A model generated the notes under the pieces. It made no database searches. It was not told the origin of the DNA and saw only the letters and a list, made by a program, of their open reading frames with translations. Position numbers and translations under genes: made by a program. From Lagenorhynchus albirostris (lineage: Eukaryota; Chordata; Mammalia; Artiodactyla; Delphinidae), in contig NC_083113.1 in the NCBI RefSeq assembly GCF_949774975.1, forward strand, positions 22,382,332 through 22,446,331: a stretch of DNA of 64,000 nt, in the 5' to 3' direction. Positions 45,474 through 58,689 of the stretch are shown here, piece after piece; the first letter of the stretch is position 1; every line of letters starts with the position of its first letter.

Positions 45474-45484
45474 AATCATCCTTT

Positions 45485-45919
45485 GCTCTCTTTCTTACAA
45501 ATGTAGACCTTCCCCACCATTATATTTTGGGAAGTGCTGGTGAATAAATTTTTCATGCTATTTTTGTTAAATTTGGTGAACATAACTTCCTCATAAAATA
45601 AGTTGAGTAACCTTTTATTTTTTTCTATATTCTGGCATAGGTTTTATAGTATGGAAATTGTCTGTTCCATGAAGTCCAGAAAACATTCACCAGTAAAGCC
45701 ACAGAGCACCCAAGCACTTCCCAAGGCTGTATGTTGACAGCACTTTCTTATGTCTTCCATAGTTATGGTCTGTTCCAAAATGTTACTTCCTGTTGAGCTA
45801 TTTTTCCTAACTTATTATTTTCACTAAATATTACCTTTTTACATGTGATGTGATTTATTAGCATATAACCGCACCTGATATTATCTCATGATTATAATTA
45901 CTTTTATCACCATATGTTA
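45485..45919. other. No gene seen
   Basis: A/T-rich sequence between two SINEs. No recognisable feature. Confidence 0.5.
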
Positions 45920-45929
45920 TGCCACTTTT

Positions 45930-46139
45930 TTTTTTTTTTTTTTTTTTGCGGTACACGGGCCTCTCACCATTGTGGCCTCTCTCGTTGCAGAGCACAGGCT
46001 CCGGACGCGCAAGCTCAGAAGCCATGGCTCACGGGCCCAGCCGCTCCGCGGCATGTGGGATCTTCCCGGACTGGGGCACGAACCCATGTCCCCTGCATTG
46101 GCAGGCGGACTCCCAACCACTGCGCCACCAGGGAAGCCC
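45930..46139 (-). mobile_element. CHR-2-type SINE, antisense, with target-site duplication
   Basis: T-run, gcggtacacgggcctctcac at the left and gccaccagggaagccc at the right. Flanked by a perfect 10-bp repeat, TGCCACTTTT (45920-45929 and 46140-46149). Confidence 0.94.
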
Positions 46140-46339
46140 TGCCACTTTTCTTACTTCCAATATCTTTATTTCTATTTTTCTTAATTAGATTTGTTAAAAT
46201 TTTGTATTTTATTGGGTTCTTCAAAGGGTCAATTCTCAAACTTACTAAATAATTTTGAGGCAGGAGATAGATGGGCCCCTGAGGCAAATGGTTTGAGTTC
46301 GTTCCTGTGGACCGATACTCCGAGACAAGAATAACAGGA

Positions 46340-46606
46340 CAATTAAGAGCAGAGGCTGGATGGACATATATAGACTACCAAATGTAAAATAGATAGCTAG
46401 CGGGAAGCAGCCACATAGCACAGGGAGATCAGCTCAGTGCTTTGTGACCACCTAGAGGGGTGGGATAGGGAAGGTGGGAGGGAGACGCAAGAGAGAGGAG
46501 ATATGGGGATATATGTATATGTATAGATGATTCACTTTGTTATAAAGTAGAAACTAACACACCATTGTAAAGCAATTATACTCCAAAAAAGATGTTAAAA
46601 AAAAAA
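46340..46606 (+). mobile_element. L1 3' UTR, sense, with A-tail
   Basis: Matches the 3' UTR of the L1 at 44560-44815 almost word for word (gggaagcagccacatagcac, gattcactttgttataaag, gcaattatactccaa) and ends in an A-run and (GA)n. Confidence 0.9.
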
Positions 46607-46614
46607 AAGAGAGA

Positions 46615-47130
46615 GAGAGAGAGGAAGCTGGGTCCTTTCCAGATAGAAGATAAGAGACCACATATTCCTCATTCTCAAAGTAAGAAGACCTCCCTGACTA
46701 CACATGTGCAGAAAAACTCCTTGGAAGTCAAAAGGTGGGTGATGCCAAGTGGTCAAATCTACCATAGGCCTCTTCACTAGAATCCATCTTGGTTTAGAGA
46801 CGCACACGGGGAGGACCCTGAGCTATACCAAATACATGCTTTGAACCAGACAAATTAAAATGATTGGCCAAAAGAAACCCAGAAGAAATGTCCTATAAAA
46901 GCGGTTCAAACTGCCACAAGGGTGTGACTCTCTGAGCCCACCTGTGTGTCTATCCACACGTACCGTACTCTTTTTTTCTCCTAATAAATACTTTACTTGT
47001 TTCACTACTTTCCGTCTTTGTGGGAATTCTTTTTCTGCAAAGCCATAGAGCCAGGACCTTGTCACTGACCATTGGTTTAGTAGCTAGGATTCGGTGTTCT
47101 CACCGCCGCGACCCAAAGCCGAAGCCACCT
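46615..47130 (+). mobile_element. Solo LTR-like element with a tRNA-Glu-like end
   Basis: Promoter-like order: an inverted CCAAT (attggcca, 46864), TATAAAA at 46894-46900, AATAAA at 46983-46988, then a T-rich U5-like segment. At 47071-47114 it reads like the 5' half of tRNA-Glu. The boundaries are approximate. Confidence 0.55.
47071..47114 (+). other. tRNA-Glu-like segment (5' half)
   Basis: tggtttagtagctaggattc followed by ggtgttctcaccgccgcgac corresponds to the D-arm and anticodon arm of tRNA-Glu, with CTC in the anticodon position (ttctcac). The T-arm and acceptor 3' half are not recognisable, so this is not a tRNA gene. Confidence 0.65.
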
Positions 47131-47399
47131 GAGATGTATCTTGATGTTTCCACTTTCACATTTGTTAGTTTATGATTTAATCTCTATTATTTCTCCTGAT
47201 TTCCACAGGCTTGTCTTGCTTAACTTTCTTCAGTCCTCAAACTGCATATCTGTTCTGCACAAACATAACTGCCGGCTACCTCTCTCTCTATTTTCTGAAG
47301 ACAGGATTTCATTGCCTATAGGCATTCAGTGTTGCAGAGAAATTTGAGGTCAGAAAGATTTCCATTCCTTTAAAACTACTTTTTGGCATGTCTAGATGT

Positions 47400-47790
47400 T
47401 TATAGGCTGTTATGAACTGCATGTTTGTGTACCCCAAAATTCATCTATTGAAGCCCTAACCCCCCAATGTGGCTGTATTTGGAAATGGAGCCTCTAGCAA
47501 AATAATTTATGTTAAATGAGGTCACAAGAGTGGGACCCTGATATGATAGGATCATAAGAAAGGACACCAGAGATCTCTCTCTCTGCATGTGCACAAAAAA
47601 GAGGTCATGTGAGGACAAAGTCGGATGGTGACTGCTTGCAAACCAAGAAAAGAGGCCTCAGGATGAAGCCTACCATGCTGACATTTTGATGTTGGACTTC
47701 TAGTTTCCAAAACTGTGAGAAGTAAATGTCTGTTGTTTAAGCTCCCACCCCATCTGTGGCATTTTGTTATGGTAGCCCGAACAGACAAAG
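47400..47790 (+). mobile_element. MaLR-type LTR (MLT/MST-like), old
   Basis: Segments gtggctgtatttggaaatgg, aaatgaggtcacaagagtgg, ggtcatgtgaggaca and tgtctgttgtttaagctccc, then tggcattttgttatgg, occur in this order in mammalian MaLR LTRs. The sub-family is not certain. Confidence 0.6.
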
Positions 47791-50700
47791 GCAGATATTT
47801 TTCCTGTCTAGTTGCTATGGACAGTTTAATTTTCCCTGAGACTCTAAAATGCCAGTAAGTCCAGAATGACACATGCAGCCGATGGCAGCCATCCTTCCTG
47901 CAGTCTTCCTGCCAGGCACTGAGCTGACCACGGGCCTCTTTTCTCACAAAGGTCATATCCCGTATTCCTGCTACCTCTCAAGGAAAGCTGGCCCTGGAGG
48001 GGGTACTACCCATTTGTCATCCCTGGTTGAGGAAGTGACCTTTTCTCACTCATTTTATCTGGTGTTCAGGAAACATTTTCAATCAGTGGATTAGAGTCTT
48101 TCTTCAGCTCAGCAAAGTTTCTGACTTTAGTTTTTTGATATTGCTTCCATTTTATTTAACCAATAAAAACCATCTGTTTTATTTTAACCTTCCATTCATT
48201 TATTCAATAAATATTTATTGAGTATAAACCTTACTCATTCAATGGCTAGAACTGTAAGAAACTTTACTGAGCACTGTTCTAGAAACTCCAGTTATAGTGT
48301 GACAGAACAAAGTCCCTGCTCTTATGGAAAAATACTTTCGGATGGAGGGAGACATACAATCAAAACTAGAAACATATGATGGTGAAAAGTGCTTTGAAGA
48401 GGGAGAAAGAGAGAGGGACTGAGAGGGACTGAGGTGGGTAGGTAGTGTGTGCTGATTTTATAGGAGATTTGCTGTTCCTTGATATGATGACATTTGAGGA
48501 GAAGCCTGAAGGAAGTGAGCAAGTGACCTCTGTCCTAACAAGACAGGTGTGATGGGACAGATGAAGCCAGGGGAGAAGCCAAGGGCCACAAAGTATGAAT
48601 CTCTTAGGCCATGATAACAAGCTTAGGAGCCAGAATGGGCTAGAATGCTCTCCTGGGGGTGAGAACTGAGGAAACACCACACTCTTGAGGCCTAGAGCCT
48701 GGGAACCAGGGATGCCCTCAGTTTTCAGGAGGGCTCCTGGAGTCATCATGTGACCCTGACTGTTGACTGTGTCCAAAATCTCCTGAGGGCAGCATCAGTG
48801 TCAATATTTCCATAGTACATGACACCCTGCAGGTTGCAAACATGTGTTTGTTACATTAAATTGAATTCCCATAATTTTGATGAATAGTCCATTCACAATA
48901 AGTGTAATTAAAAATCACTCTCCCCACTTCTCCCCTGTCACCTCTGCCGTCTCAGGTAAAAGGCTCTGGAGCCAGATAATGTGGCTTCAAATCTCAGGTC
49001 TGCCCCTTGTTAATTTTGTAATTTTGAAAACATACTAAATCTAACTGTGCCTTTATTTCTTCATAAGCCAAAGTAGGGTAAAAAGAGCACCTACCTCATA
49101 GGGTTATTGAAGGAAATAAATGAGTTGATACATGTGAAGTGCTTAGAACAGTGCCAGGCAAGTAGTAACTGCTATATAAGGATTAACATGGTGATGATTA
49201 TTATCACTAGAGATATATAATCCTCCATTTTCTAAATGCTTTCAGGTCTGGGCTTCCACTTTCAAACAAAGACACACACATATATCCTTGGTGTTTTATC
49301 TCCTTCACTTTGAGCTGAGGATAGTATGACAATTTGCCTTTGACCTTGACTGTAGGTTTCACCTGAGCCATAGGGTTATAGGGTAGGGTAGAGACCCAGG
49401 TGGAGCAAGCTCAAGGCTTCAAGCATGAGGCCCAGAGGACACAAAGAGAAACCAACATGGGCTATTAATGGCAAGTGGTCCCCTCTTTGGGCTACAGGGC
49501 CTGGAGGAAGTACCCTCACTTGCCTAGGGATATCCTAGAAGCCTCCCATGCTCGTACTGAACCTGGTGTAGGATGGGAGGGCTGAGCTGCTGCACACTGC
49601 CTGCCTCTGGCCAGGAGCCCCTCCTACACTAAGGTTTGCTTGGGCTCTTCCTTATGAACCCCAAGGAGCAATGCTTTTAGTTTCAACAGTAATGCCTGTT
49701 CTTGTAAGCCTATTTGGGTCTAACTTTGGATAGAATCCTCTGATTTTTTCCAGCTCTTTCTCAAACATTATTTCATTGAGGCTGGGTCTGAATACCAACT
49801 CTACCACTTTCTAATCTTGAAATCCTTTAGTTCCTGTTAGTTTCCTTCACAGAGTTGTTCTTTGGATTGAATCAGAAAATGTATATAAATTCTCACAGTG
49901 TCTGGTACTTGCTATGTGCTCACCTGTGATGGCTACTTCTGCGGAGCCTCAACCATAACCCCATGAAGTGCTAGAGGCAACTGTCCCTCCAGAGCACTCC
50001 AGCAGTAGATAGATCTGGAATCCAGACCCTAGCCCAGTGTTCCTTCCTTTCATAGGGTCCTCTTGATGTTGAGAATTTTAATGTCCATATGAATATTGTT
50101 GCCAAAATTTTATCAGGCTAAGAGTATATCTTCACTTTCCATTTGGAGTCCTTAGGACCTGCTCTGTTCTGTCTTCAGCATGGTCACCTGCCACTGACCC
50201 CACACAGGATGGGCTGCCATCCTCTCTAGGTGCCCATGCCCTGACAATGCCTTCCTTTGTGTATGCAAGTGATAGAGAAAATTGTAAAATCCTGAATCCT
50301 AGCCTTTTCCCAAGAAACAGAACCTTGGAGTCACTCTGGATAAATATAAATTTTATTTTCAGATATCTTCAATCATGATGATTTACATGTAACTAATCCA
50401 TTCTTTTTGTTTAAGGCTGCAATATGGTAAATACACCCACTGCTTATAGAAACTCTTCCTTCCTATGTAGGCCACTTAAGTGTTACTTAAAGGCAATATT
50501 TGGGGTCACGTAGAATAAAGACTTGTAATGTGGTACTCTTATTAAGCATCAATTACATGATCTATGAGTAGCCTGGGGGACTGTTTTTGAAAATAGTTTG
50601 CATGTTTACTGTTTGTGAAGCAATGTGCTAAGTGCTTTGCAGGTCTTCTTTCATTTAACACAGTAGCCTTATGAAGTAGGAACTACTGTTAGTCCTATTG

Positions 50701-51340
50701 TATGCATAAGAAAGCTGCAACACACAGAGTGGTAAGGTAATGTAAGCAAGATCATATAGCTAGCCCACAGTGAAGCCAGGATTTGATCCTGCCAGGCATT
50801 TTGGCTTTGCTTTCAACTGCTGTGTCTTATTGTTCTTCTTAATAATCACATTTGGTCTTAATTTGCACTTGTCTGATTAGTAACTGGTTGAGAATCTTTT
50901 AATATATTTATGACCTTTTATGTATCCTCTTCTTTGACCTATATTTAAAATGTTTTTCTCTTATTGATTTTTCTTAGGGTATTTTGGATAATAATTCTTT
51001 GTTTCAGGTGTTGCAAATAACTACTCTAGTTAGTAACTTGCCTTTTCACTTTATTTGTGGTGTCTTTCAATAAACAAATTCTTAATTATAATGTCATACT
51101 TGTTATCCATATTTTTTATTGTTAGCAGTTTTGTCTTATTTAAGAAGTTCTTCCTCTCTCCAAGGTCATAAATACATGCCCCTAAACATTTCAAGCTTTG
51201 GCCTTTTACATTGAAGTCTTTAATCCATCAGGAATTGATTTTTGTGTGTATGGCATGAGGCAGCAATTCAGTGTAATATATCTTTATATAGGTAATCTGT
51301 TGTTCCAGTGCACTTTATTAGCTAGTCCACCTGTCTTAGT
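47791..51340. other. Non-coding stretch with MIR pieces
   Basis: No gene recognised. A sense MIR lies at about 48955-49215 (caaatctcaggtctgcccct ... cacctacctcatagggtt) and a MIR-like antisense piece at about 50590-50815. 48185-48560 resembles a common old repeat (cattcatttattcaataaat). Confidence 0.5.
48955..49215 (+). mobile_element. MIR SINE, sense
   Basis: Full-length MIR pattern from ggctctggagccagataatg to gaagtgcttagaacagtgcc and its tail. Confidence 0.8.
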
Positions 51341-54300
51341 GGAGTTTGCTCAAAGGCAGAGTCTCATTTGGGAGGTGACTGCAGGAAGCAAGAGTGAGGG
51401 TGTGAGGAGAGCAACAATCATAGTTGCTACGTGGAAAACAGGGTTCAAGTCCATTAGGACCTGCCAGGATGTGAACAGAATGTCTTCCAGTATCATCCAC
51501 TTGAGAGATGGGAAACAGGATAATTTATCCGCCATCTCCCTTTCCTCTCGTTTGGGGCCTGTCCCCAGTGGTGTTAAGCCCACACTTCTGCACTGCCCCT
51601 TAGTGCAGACTTAAAGGTCTCTCAAGAAATCAGACGAAGCCCTGGGACAGAAAGTGGAATGACCTTGAGGTGGGACAACACCAGTGCCAGGTGAACAAGC
51701 TGGCATGAAACTTCAATTAGAGGTGAGCTGAGGAGTGGGTGTGACCCAGGGCACCAGGGTGGTCTGCTATGCCCTCCCAAGACTTTATTTTACTAGAGTA
51801 ACTCCAAGAGTTCCTGCCTGGAGCTGGCCCATAGGATCTTCTCCACCCTATGCCACAGGAGGGAATCTGAAAGGCTGGAGAACAGACAGAGGGAGGGAGT
51901 AGGGGGCCTAGGGCATTTATTCCTCTTGCTTCCTCCCAGCAGCGTTGCCTTCAGCTGGCTAAGTCCCAAGACTATAAGTCTATAGTATGTCTATAGAACT
52001 CCTCCTTCTGAGAACTGGGGATCTCTTGTTCCCCACATCCCTTCAGACCTGTGTGGTCACAGGTCCACCCAGACATTTGTAAACTGTCACGTTATAAAAC
52101 CTTTGGATGTTGATGTGCCATCTGTTCCTTCAGGGACCGTGACTGATACAGCAGCGGTACAACTGTCTCACCAAAATGCAGGCGTGCAGGCATGTGCAGG
52201 TACTCAATTTCACCATGTACTCCCTGGGAGCCAGCTCTGTGCTTTCACATTGCTCAGGGCCATGGTGGGGTTGAGGTGAATTTACACAGCTCCTGCCCTC
52301 AGAAAGCTTCCTGTCTAGTGAGCAAGGTAAATGAAAATGGGATCAAGGCAATCCCAAAGGACAGCAGATCATGCTCAGAGTGAACTTGGGGCTGAATTTG
52401 TCCAACCTCAGAGTGAGCCCTGCCCCCTGTCTCCCAGGTCCTCTAAAGTCAGACCTCCACCCAGGCTTTCTGGGGCAGCATCTCCCATCTAGCCCTTCTC
52501 CCTCTTCCCCTCCATCTTGGCTCTAGTTGGGCTTTTCCCTTATTCTCTTCCATGGTTGCAGTTCCAGAGGTTTCTGCTGACTGACTGATGTAGCTTTTAT
52601 AGATATTCATATGACTGAAAAACAGGCTTCAGATGCATAAATATTACTGACAAGAGTGAATGAAGAGAATGGGGAAATTCATGGTCTTTTAACCAAGCAC
52701 AGGGATTTTGTGGTAGCATTTTTTTCCCTTTTCCTTCTGAAATCTTCAGAAGCTGTTATACTAATAGCTGTGATTTGCATAATTTCTGGAGTAAAGCAAA
52801 ATGAGAAGCCAGGTTTCAGGCAGACAGTCTGACTCTGCTGGCAGAGGGCAGGGCCTTGTATGACTAGGAAGAGGACACTTACATATGTCAGTCCCTGAAT
52901 ACTGTGAAGGTGAGGCAGGATAGATGGAATGCGTACATAAGCCAGAAGGTGGCTTCTCAACACTCGCCTGCAACAGAGGGTCTAAACCAGAGACTGGAAG
53001 CAGTGGGTTGGGGGACTGCCCTCACCTGCTCTTAAGGAACTTCAGGCCCAGGCTGGCCCTTCATGGTAGCTTGTGTGGAGGTGCACAGACATCGGCTGTC
53101 CTGGTTGAGGGCAAGTTTTCTCTGATTTGAAATTCATGTGCATTTCACTTTGGAGAAATCAATCATTGTCAAGTCTATGCTGTAATTCATGCCAGGCTCA
53201 CAGAATGATAAAAGTCTCTGCCTTAAATGAGTTAAATGTTTATCCTTGTTACACCACCAGAGGGTATCCCTGTGGTATAGAAGAAATAAGTGGGCCTAGA
53301 AAAGGAAAGAGCAGTGTGTGTTCAGGCCACTCAAAATGGCTCTTCTCTTGCTCTCTGTACATCCCCTGCTTGACCAGTGCCTGCTTCACCTACACCCTTC
53401 TGACATGACTGACCTTCCTACATCTTGCCCCAGGCCCCAGCTAATAACTTTTATAGTTTTAGATCAGAACTCTCCACTATGCTTATCAAAGGGACAGTGA
53501 GAGACTTGCCCCTCAGCTGGTTTCCCTGGTAACTGATGACCCAACCTGACGTGATTCCCCATGTAACTGGCAATCTCCCTCCCCCCTGGGAACGAAGACT
53601 GCCACCATGGCCTGCCCACCATCCCCATCTGCTGCACACAGCAGGGTGTCACTCCAAGACCTTACTTCAGACGTGTAAGCCCCCCCCATCCATTAAACCA
53701 CTGATGTCTCTGTCCCTGACTCTGTACTCTTTCTTCGGTCTTGAGGCTGGGCAAGCACAGCCCTTCTAGGCCTGTGGGGTGAAGCTCAACAATCAGGTTC
53801 CCCATGTCCTAGGCTAAGTGAGTTACTCTGCTTGGGAACAGAGGCAATGTGGCTTTGTGAGGTTCTTGTGATAACATAAGATCATAAAGGAAATGAACCG
53901 AGCCTAGTATGTCTGCTTACTAAGTAGTGGTATGGTTATATTTCATTTTAGTTGGGTTCCTTTGTCAAACACTTTATTCAGAATCTGTGATAAGCAGTCT
54001 AGGTTGGAGTAAAACTTATCAGTTTCTTCTGAAAGGCAAGAGTCACTGTTACAGATGTTTCTGACAATTCCAAATGTTATGAATTCCCCACTAGAAAGTT
54101 TTATTGTTTTCCCGACCTACGGCCTCTCTCTCTTTTGAAGATTAAAGGTCTCTTGTTGGAGTCAGGCTGGTTGTAACAGATTTGTCTGCAGTAGATCTCA
54201 AAGCCACAGCCATAGAGGCCTTTAAGAAGAACGTGGGACCTTGCCAGACTCAAAGGCCAGAGAGTCCCAAGAGTAATTAGCCAGGAGAGCAGATGTGGAA

Positions 54301-55284
54301 GTGCAGACAGGCTGAGTGCCAGCCAAAGGAGTGCTGAGTGCCAAAGGACATTACTATACTCTTTCCCCTACTCTCTGTTGGCTTGCTTCTCATTCCTCCC
54401 TGGGCTACAACTGTTATTAACGTTCAGATTTTGGAGATAATGGTTTTAATTAAACTACTTTGCTGTTTACTACTGTCTTGGGAATTTGCTAATTAATCTT
54501 TATGTAATTGTTTTGTAATGGTTGTACAGCAAAAGTCCTTAAATTATAAGTTGAAGCTCTCACAGAGAATCTAATTTCTAATCAGACTCCCATGTTAATA
54601 AGCAACAGTGGAGGGGCGAAATTAACCATGTAAAGGCCCTTCCAATGTGGAGGTTGTTTGTCTTCAACCTGCCAAGTTCTAACCATGCTGTGGAGAGCCC
54701 CACATTGGTCTCTGCAATTTGTTGGTGCTGGTGGACCTGCTGACACCCATGTATTAAGATAATAACCCTTCCTCTACCTTAATTAATGTTAAGAAACTAA
54801 TTCTGACCCCTATATTTGTAGAGACTATTTTTGTGAAGTGTTTATTCCTTAGAGACGCCTAAGTCCATCCTTTTATAAAACACTAGACTTTTCCTCTCCT
54901 CCTGGAGCCACAGTTCATAAAAGGTGTGTGGGAATCACGTCTACTGAACTTTGGAAATGAGCAATAAAGTGTTGAAAGATGTCTCAGAGTATCTATCCCC
55001 CAATATGTGATGTGAAGTATGGAGCATTTCTAATGGATATTAGAGGTAATTGTTTTTTAAATTTCTAAAATAAGAACAGCCCTCAAGTACTCCTACAGCT
55101 TGTCTCTCTACCTTGGTCAGCATCTGCCTCTCTCTGACCCAAGGTTCTGACTCAAAAAGTCATGGAAGGGACAAGCTACAGGATGGTCTAGTCTCCTCCT
55201 TGGTATGAGCCTCTAGGAATAGATATATGTTCATCTCTGCCTGGAAGTCAGACCTGATCTGCCAGCAGAGGGCTCCACTAAGCA
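51341..55284. other. No gene seen
   Basis: Scattered short frames on both strands without domain features. No clear repeat family was recognised, although 52080-52150 looks repeat-like. Confidence 0.45.
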
Positions 55285-55520
55285 GCACAGTGCTCCAGTT
55301 AAGGGCATGGACCCTGGAGCCAGACTACCTGGGCTCCTCTCCCTCTTCTTAGCTGTGTGATATTAGGCTAGTTACTCAGCCTCTCTGGGTCTGTTTCCTC
55401 ATCTGTAAAATGAGGGTTTGTAAGAATATAGTACTGTTATGATGACTAAATGAGATGGAACATGTGACAATCTTACTGCAGTATCTGGTGTGCAGTAACT
55501 GAGTATTACTATGATTATCC
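55285..55520 (+). mobile_element. MIR SINE, sense
   Basis: catggaccctggagccagac ... cagcctctctgggtctgttt, then cctcatctgtaaaatgaggg, the MIR core and flanks. Confidence 0.85.
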
Positions 55521-58500
55521 ATGAAGCCATTTTATCCATGGTTTTATTTTCAGTCTCTCCTGTAGTGCATGCTGAATCCCATAGAGGGATTGCCTAATTT
55601 GCTCTTAGCTATGATCTTCCGAGCACCAAATATTTCTTCTTTATTGTGTTTCTTTTAGTTTGGAGGCAAGTTTGATTTCATCTTATCTGTGCTCCTAAGT
55701 ATATTCTGGGGCTGCTAATGTTGGGCAGATGTTAACCATAGAAGGCTCTAGTTCAGAGGTGACAGATACTGGGCACATTTTATCACTCTTGTGGTAGATG
55801 TCACTTACTGTTCACAGTGTTCTTGTTCTTGTTCACCAGGTCTGAGCTCAGCTCAGATATCTTCTCAACACACTTCCTAGGCAGCCAGAGCCAGTGTCTT
55901 AACCCAAGAAACAGAGCACCAAGCAAAGTTGACATGTTAATACTTTCTTGCAAGCAAAGTGAGGGATAAAGGAAAGTAAATCAGCAAGGAGAGAATGCAA
56001 ATAAAAGGTGATATGTTACCAAGCTGACCACAGTTTCTCAAGAACTCCAGCCCGTTGCTCAGTCACATGGGATCTCTCTGGTAGGACATGTGAAAACAGT
56101 GTCAGAACAGCCCATCTTAGGGGAGGAAAGTCAAGCAATTTATCTTGTCTTCTTTCCATTTCCCATCTCTCATTGCTCAAAGTCCACCTTACAGGCTTTC
56201 AATGCCTCCACATATCCAGGTACCTGGATAACTGACCCCCTTGTATCTGGGCAGCCATTGAAGAAACCAAAGCCTCCATGAATCCAGTGGAGCTGAACTA
56301 AGGTGCTCAAATTTCTCTAGCTCCTGCCATGGCAAGTGCAATGGGGGCCATGCATAGCCTGGTACACTCCCCAGGGAAGGCTGAGCCCACTGATGTGTGA
56401 GGGGATGAGATGACAGGCAGTGGTAACTAGAGCTTTACATCTATGGGAATGGGGCCCTGGCAATTGGCCAGAGCTCAGGAAGCTGAAATTGTTGAGAGGA
56501 TCTGGGTGGCTCACAGACTGTCTCCAGTACACTTGGCATGTGGTATAAAAACCTATTTGGGCATCCAGAGTTTGGTTTGAGAAACAATCCAGGGGATTTT
56601 TTCTTAAAGTCTGTCCCATTTCTTTCTCATTTTCATCTCCCTTCCTTAGTTCCATAACTTTTGTTGCAGTGCAGGGACCACACCTGCCCAGAGTACACAG
56701 TGCACTCTAAGTCCTCATCCCAGGCCTTGCAAAGCCATGGTGGACCCACATGAAGAAATACAGCATGGCCAGTGGTTCCAGAATTTAGATACCCTGATGT
56801 TAACTTCCGAGCTCTCTCTGCTACACCACATTCATCTCCTATTCTATCACTACGCTCTTGTCAACAGCTTCTACCTGCTCCGGCCTGCCCATTTTTTAGG
56901 TCTTATCTCGTGTCCATCTCCTTATCACCTAATGGTCTCTGGCCACACTGTCCTTTTCTCATCTCCCAGCAAAGAGCAGTTTGTGTAAAGGCCTGTTGGA
57001 AAGACGTATCTATGCCTCTTTGCCTGGCTAACTCCTGCTCATCCTGTAGAATGAGCTTCAAAAAGACCTTCCTGGGCCCCACAGTAGAAAATAGGTTTCT
57101 GTTGTACATCACATTCTCATAACCTTCCTGCATCTGTAGCAGTATATTTATTAGGGTTATTATTGAATTCACTTCTATGCTTTCCACTAAGCTATAAGCC
57201 CCATTAAAGCAAGGAATAGGATTGTTCTGGGTCATAATAGGTTTTACACACAAACACAAATGAAAGAATAGATGAATGAATTGGTGAGCAACCAAATCCC
57301 TTGATTTTTTGCCCCTTTGTCTCCATGAGCCTTGAGGCTGACAAGCTAATAATTCCCACAGCATTAATGGGGCCTGCTATCATTTTCTGTAATGACTGCC
57401 ATGATGGCCTTTCAGAAAGTAATTGACTTAATTATACCCTAAACTGACCCTTTGGATGGAACTGAAGGATAACTGAAGACAGAGAAATGAATTGGAATGG
57501 CCCTGTTGGGTCCAATTATCAGTAAGGAAAGTGACTGAGAGTTAGGTCTAGTTTATCCAGGGCTCCTCAGCATGAACCATACTGTCTGCTCATCATATCT
57601 GCCCCGTGCCTTATCTGAGCTTTTGGGAAGCTGGTCTGCACACTATTCGTGCCTATTTATGTTCCCTGAAAGGGGTGGTAGGAATAGGCTCAGAGCTGAG
57701 GGAATATATTGGGAATTCTGGGACCCAGAGATTGTGTCAATGACAGCTCTTAGTTCTCCATCAATGACAAAATCTACACTGCTCTGGATTCTGGAGTACA
57801 GGAATTGCTTGAGTATCCCTGACTCCAGGGCCAGAGGTCAAGAAAGTAGTTGTCAAGGTTCTCCTCTGAGGATATAAGTGTGGTCTGCATAGGAAAAAAT
57901 GGAGAAATGGTCATGATGGTCCTAGAGTGACACAGGGGACAAAACCAGGTGTGGAAAAAGTATCATCTCCTGGGCTGTTAGATGGCAATGAGAGTCCCTA
58001 CTGCATAGGGTTGTAATTAGTGCCTGGAGAAGGAATTTAGATAAGCCTTTTGGTGTATCAGTTGCCCCAGTCAGTTGACTCTGGGTTCAGAGGTTCATGG
58101 GAAGCATCAAATCTGTACCCACAAAGGGCAGTGCAACTGTCTAAAATTTTAGACTGGTGGTATTCTCTGTTCCTTACGCATCAGGATCCATGCACCCAGC
58201 TCAGTCTGTTTTGCAGGGAGCACTCTGCTCTTTCTCTCAAAACTTCTGGGACTTTAGGGCAAGCTTGCCATATTCTCACTTTGTTCTTCTGTTCAAAGAA
58301 GCCTCAATAGTTGACTCAGATACCTTGATCACTTTACTATGAGCATCAGAAGATCCATCAGTAGTAGTAAGATCCATCAGTAGTAAGATCTACTCTCCCC
58401 ATTCCTCTCTCCAAACCCTGACTTGCACTTGAAATCAAGGAAGTTGGAAGCTGTGTATATTCCCTTGTATGATTCCCATGGGTGTGCAGAGTGGTGGTTT

Positions 58501-58562
58501 GTTTTCTTCAGTTTTGTTTTTTAAATGCTAAGAAAGATCAATACCTTTCTTTTTCTCTGCAG
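55521..58562. other. No gene seen
   Basis: No recognised coding region. The longest frame (57364-56903, minus, 153 codons) lacks any family feature. A 21-bp tandem repeat (gatccatcagtagtagtaa-like) lies at about 58352-58388. Confidence 0.45.
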
Positions 58563-58673
58563 TTAAGTGGGCAGATCCTTGCTGTTTGCACTCCTTATTT
58601 AGGAAAAATCCCTTTACGACAAACCTCAGGACAATGTCCTAAATCTCTGGTCATATCTGAAAATTTTGAAAAG
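58563..58673 (+). other. Candidate host exon (111 nt), unidentified
   Basis: A strong acceptor (tttctttttctctgcag ending at 58562) and a strong donor (AAG|gtaagaag, after 58673) enclose 111 nt that are open as 37 codons in the frame starting LSGQILAVCTPYLGKIPL and ending SENFEK. The length is a multiple of three, giving phase 0 at both ends. A weaker acceptor, tttttaaacag, lies near 59261 and is followed by FEYGSKPDPDIVIDW. I do not recognise the protein. It could equally be a decoy. It lies in a repeat-poor region, which favours a real exon a little. Confidence 0.3.
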
Positions 58674-58689
58674 GTAAGAAGATATTAGG

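Noticed and set aside
47071..47114. Functional tRNA-Glu gene
   Set aside because: Only the 5' half is recognisable. The T-arm and acceptor end are missing.
56903..57364. 153-codon frame on minus
   Set aside because: No recognisable family or exon structure. Composition is like the surrounding non-coding DNA.
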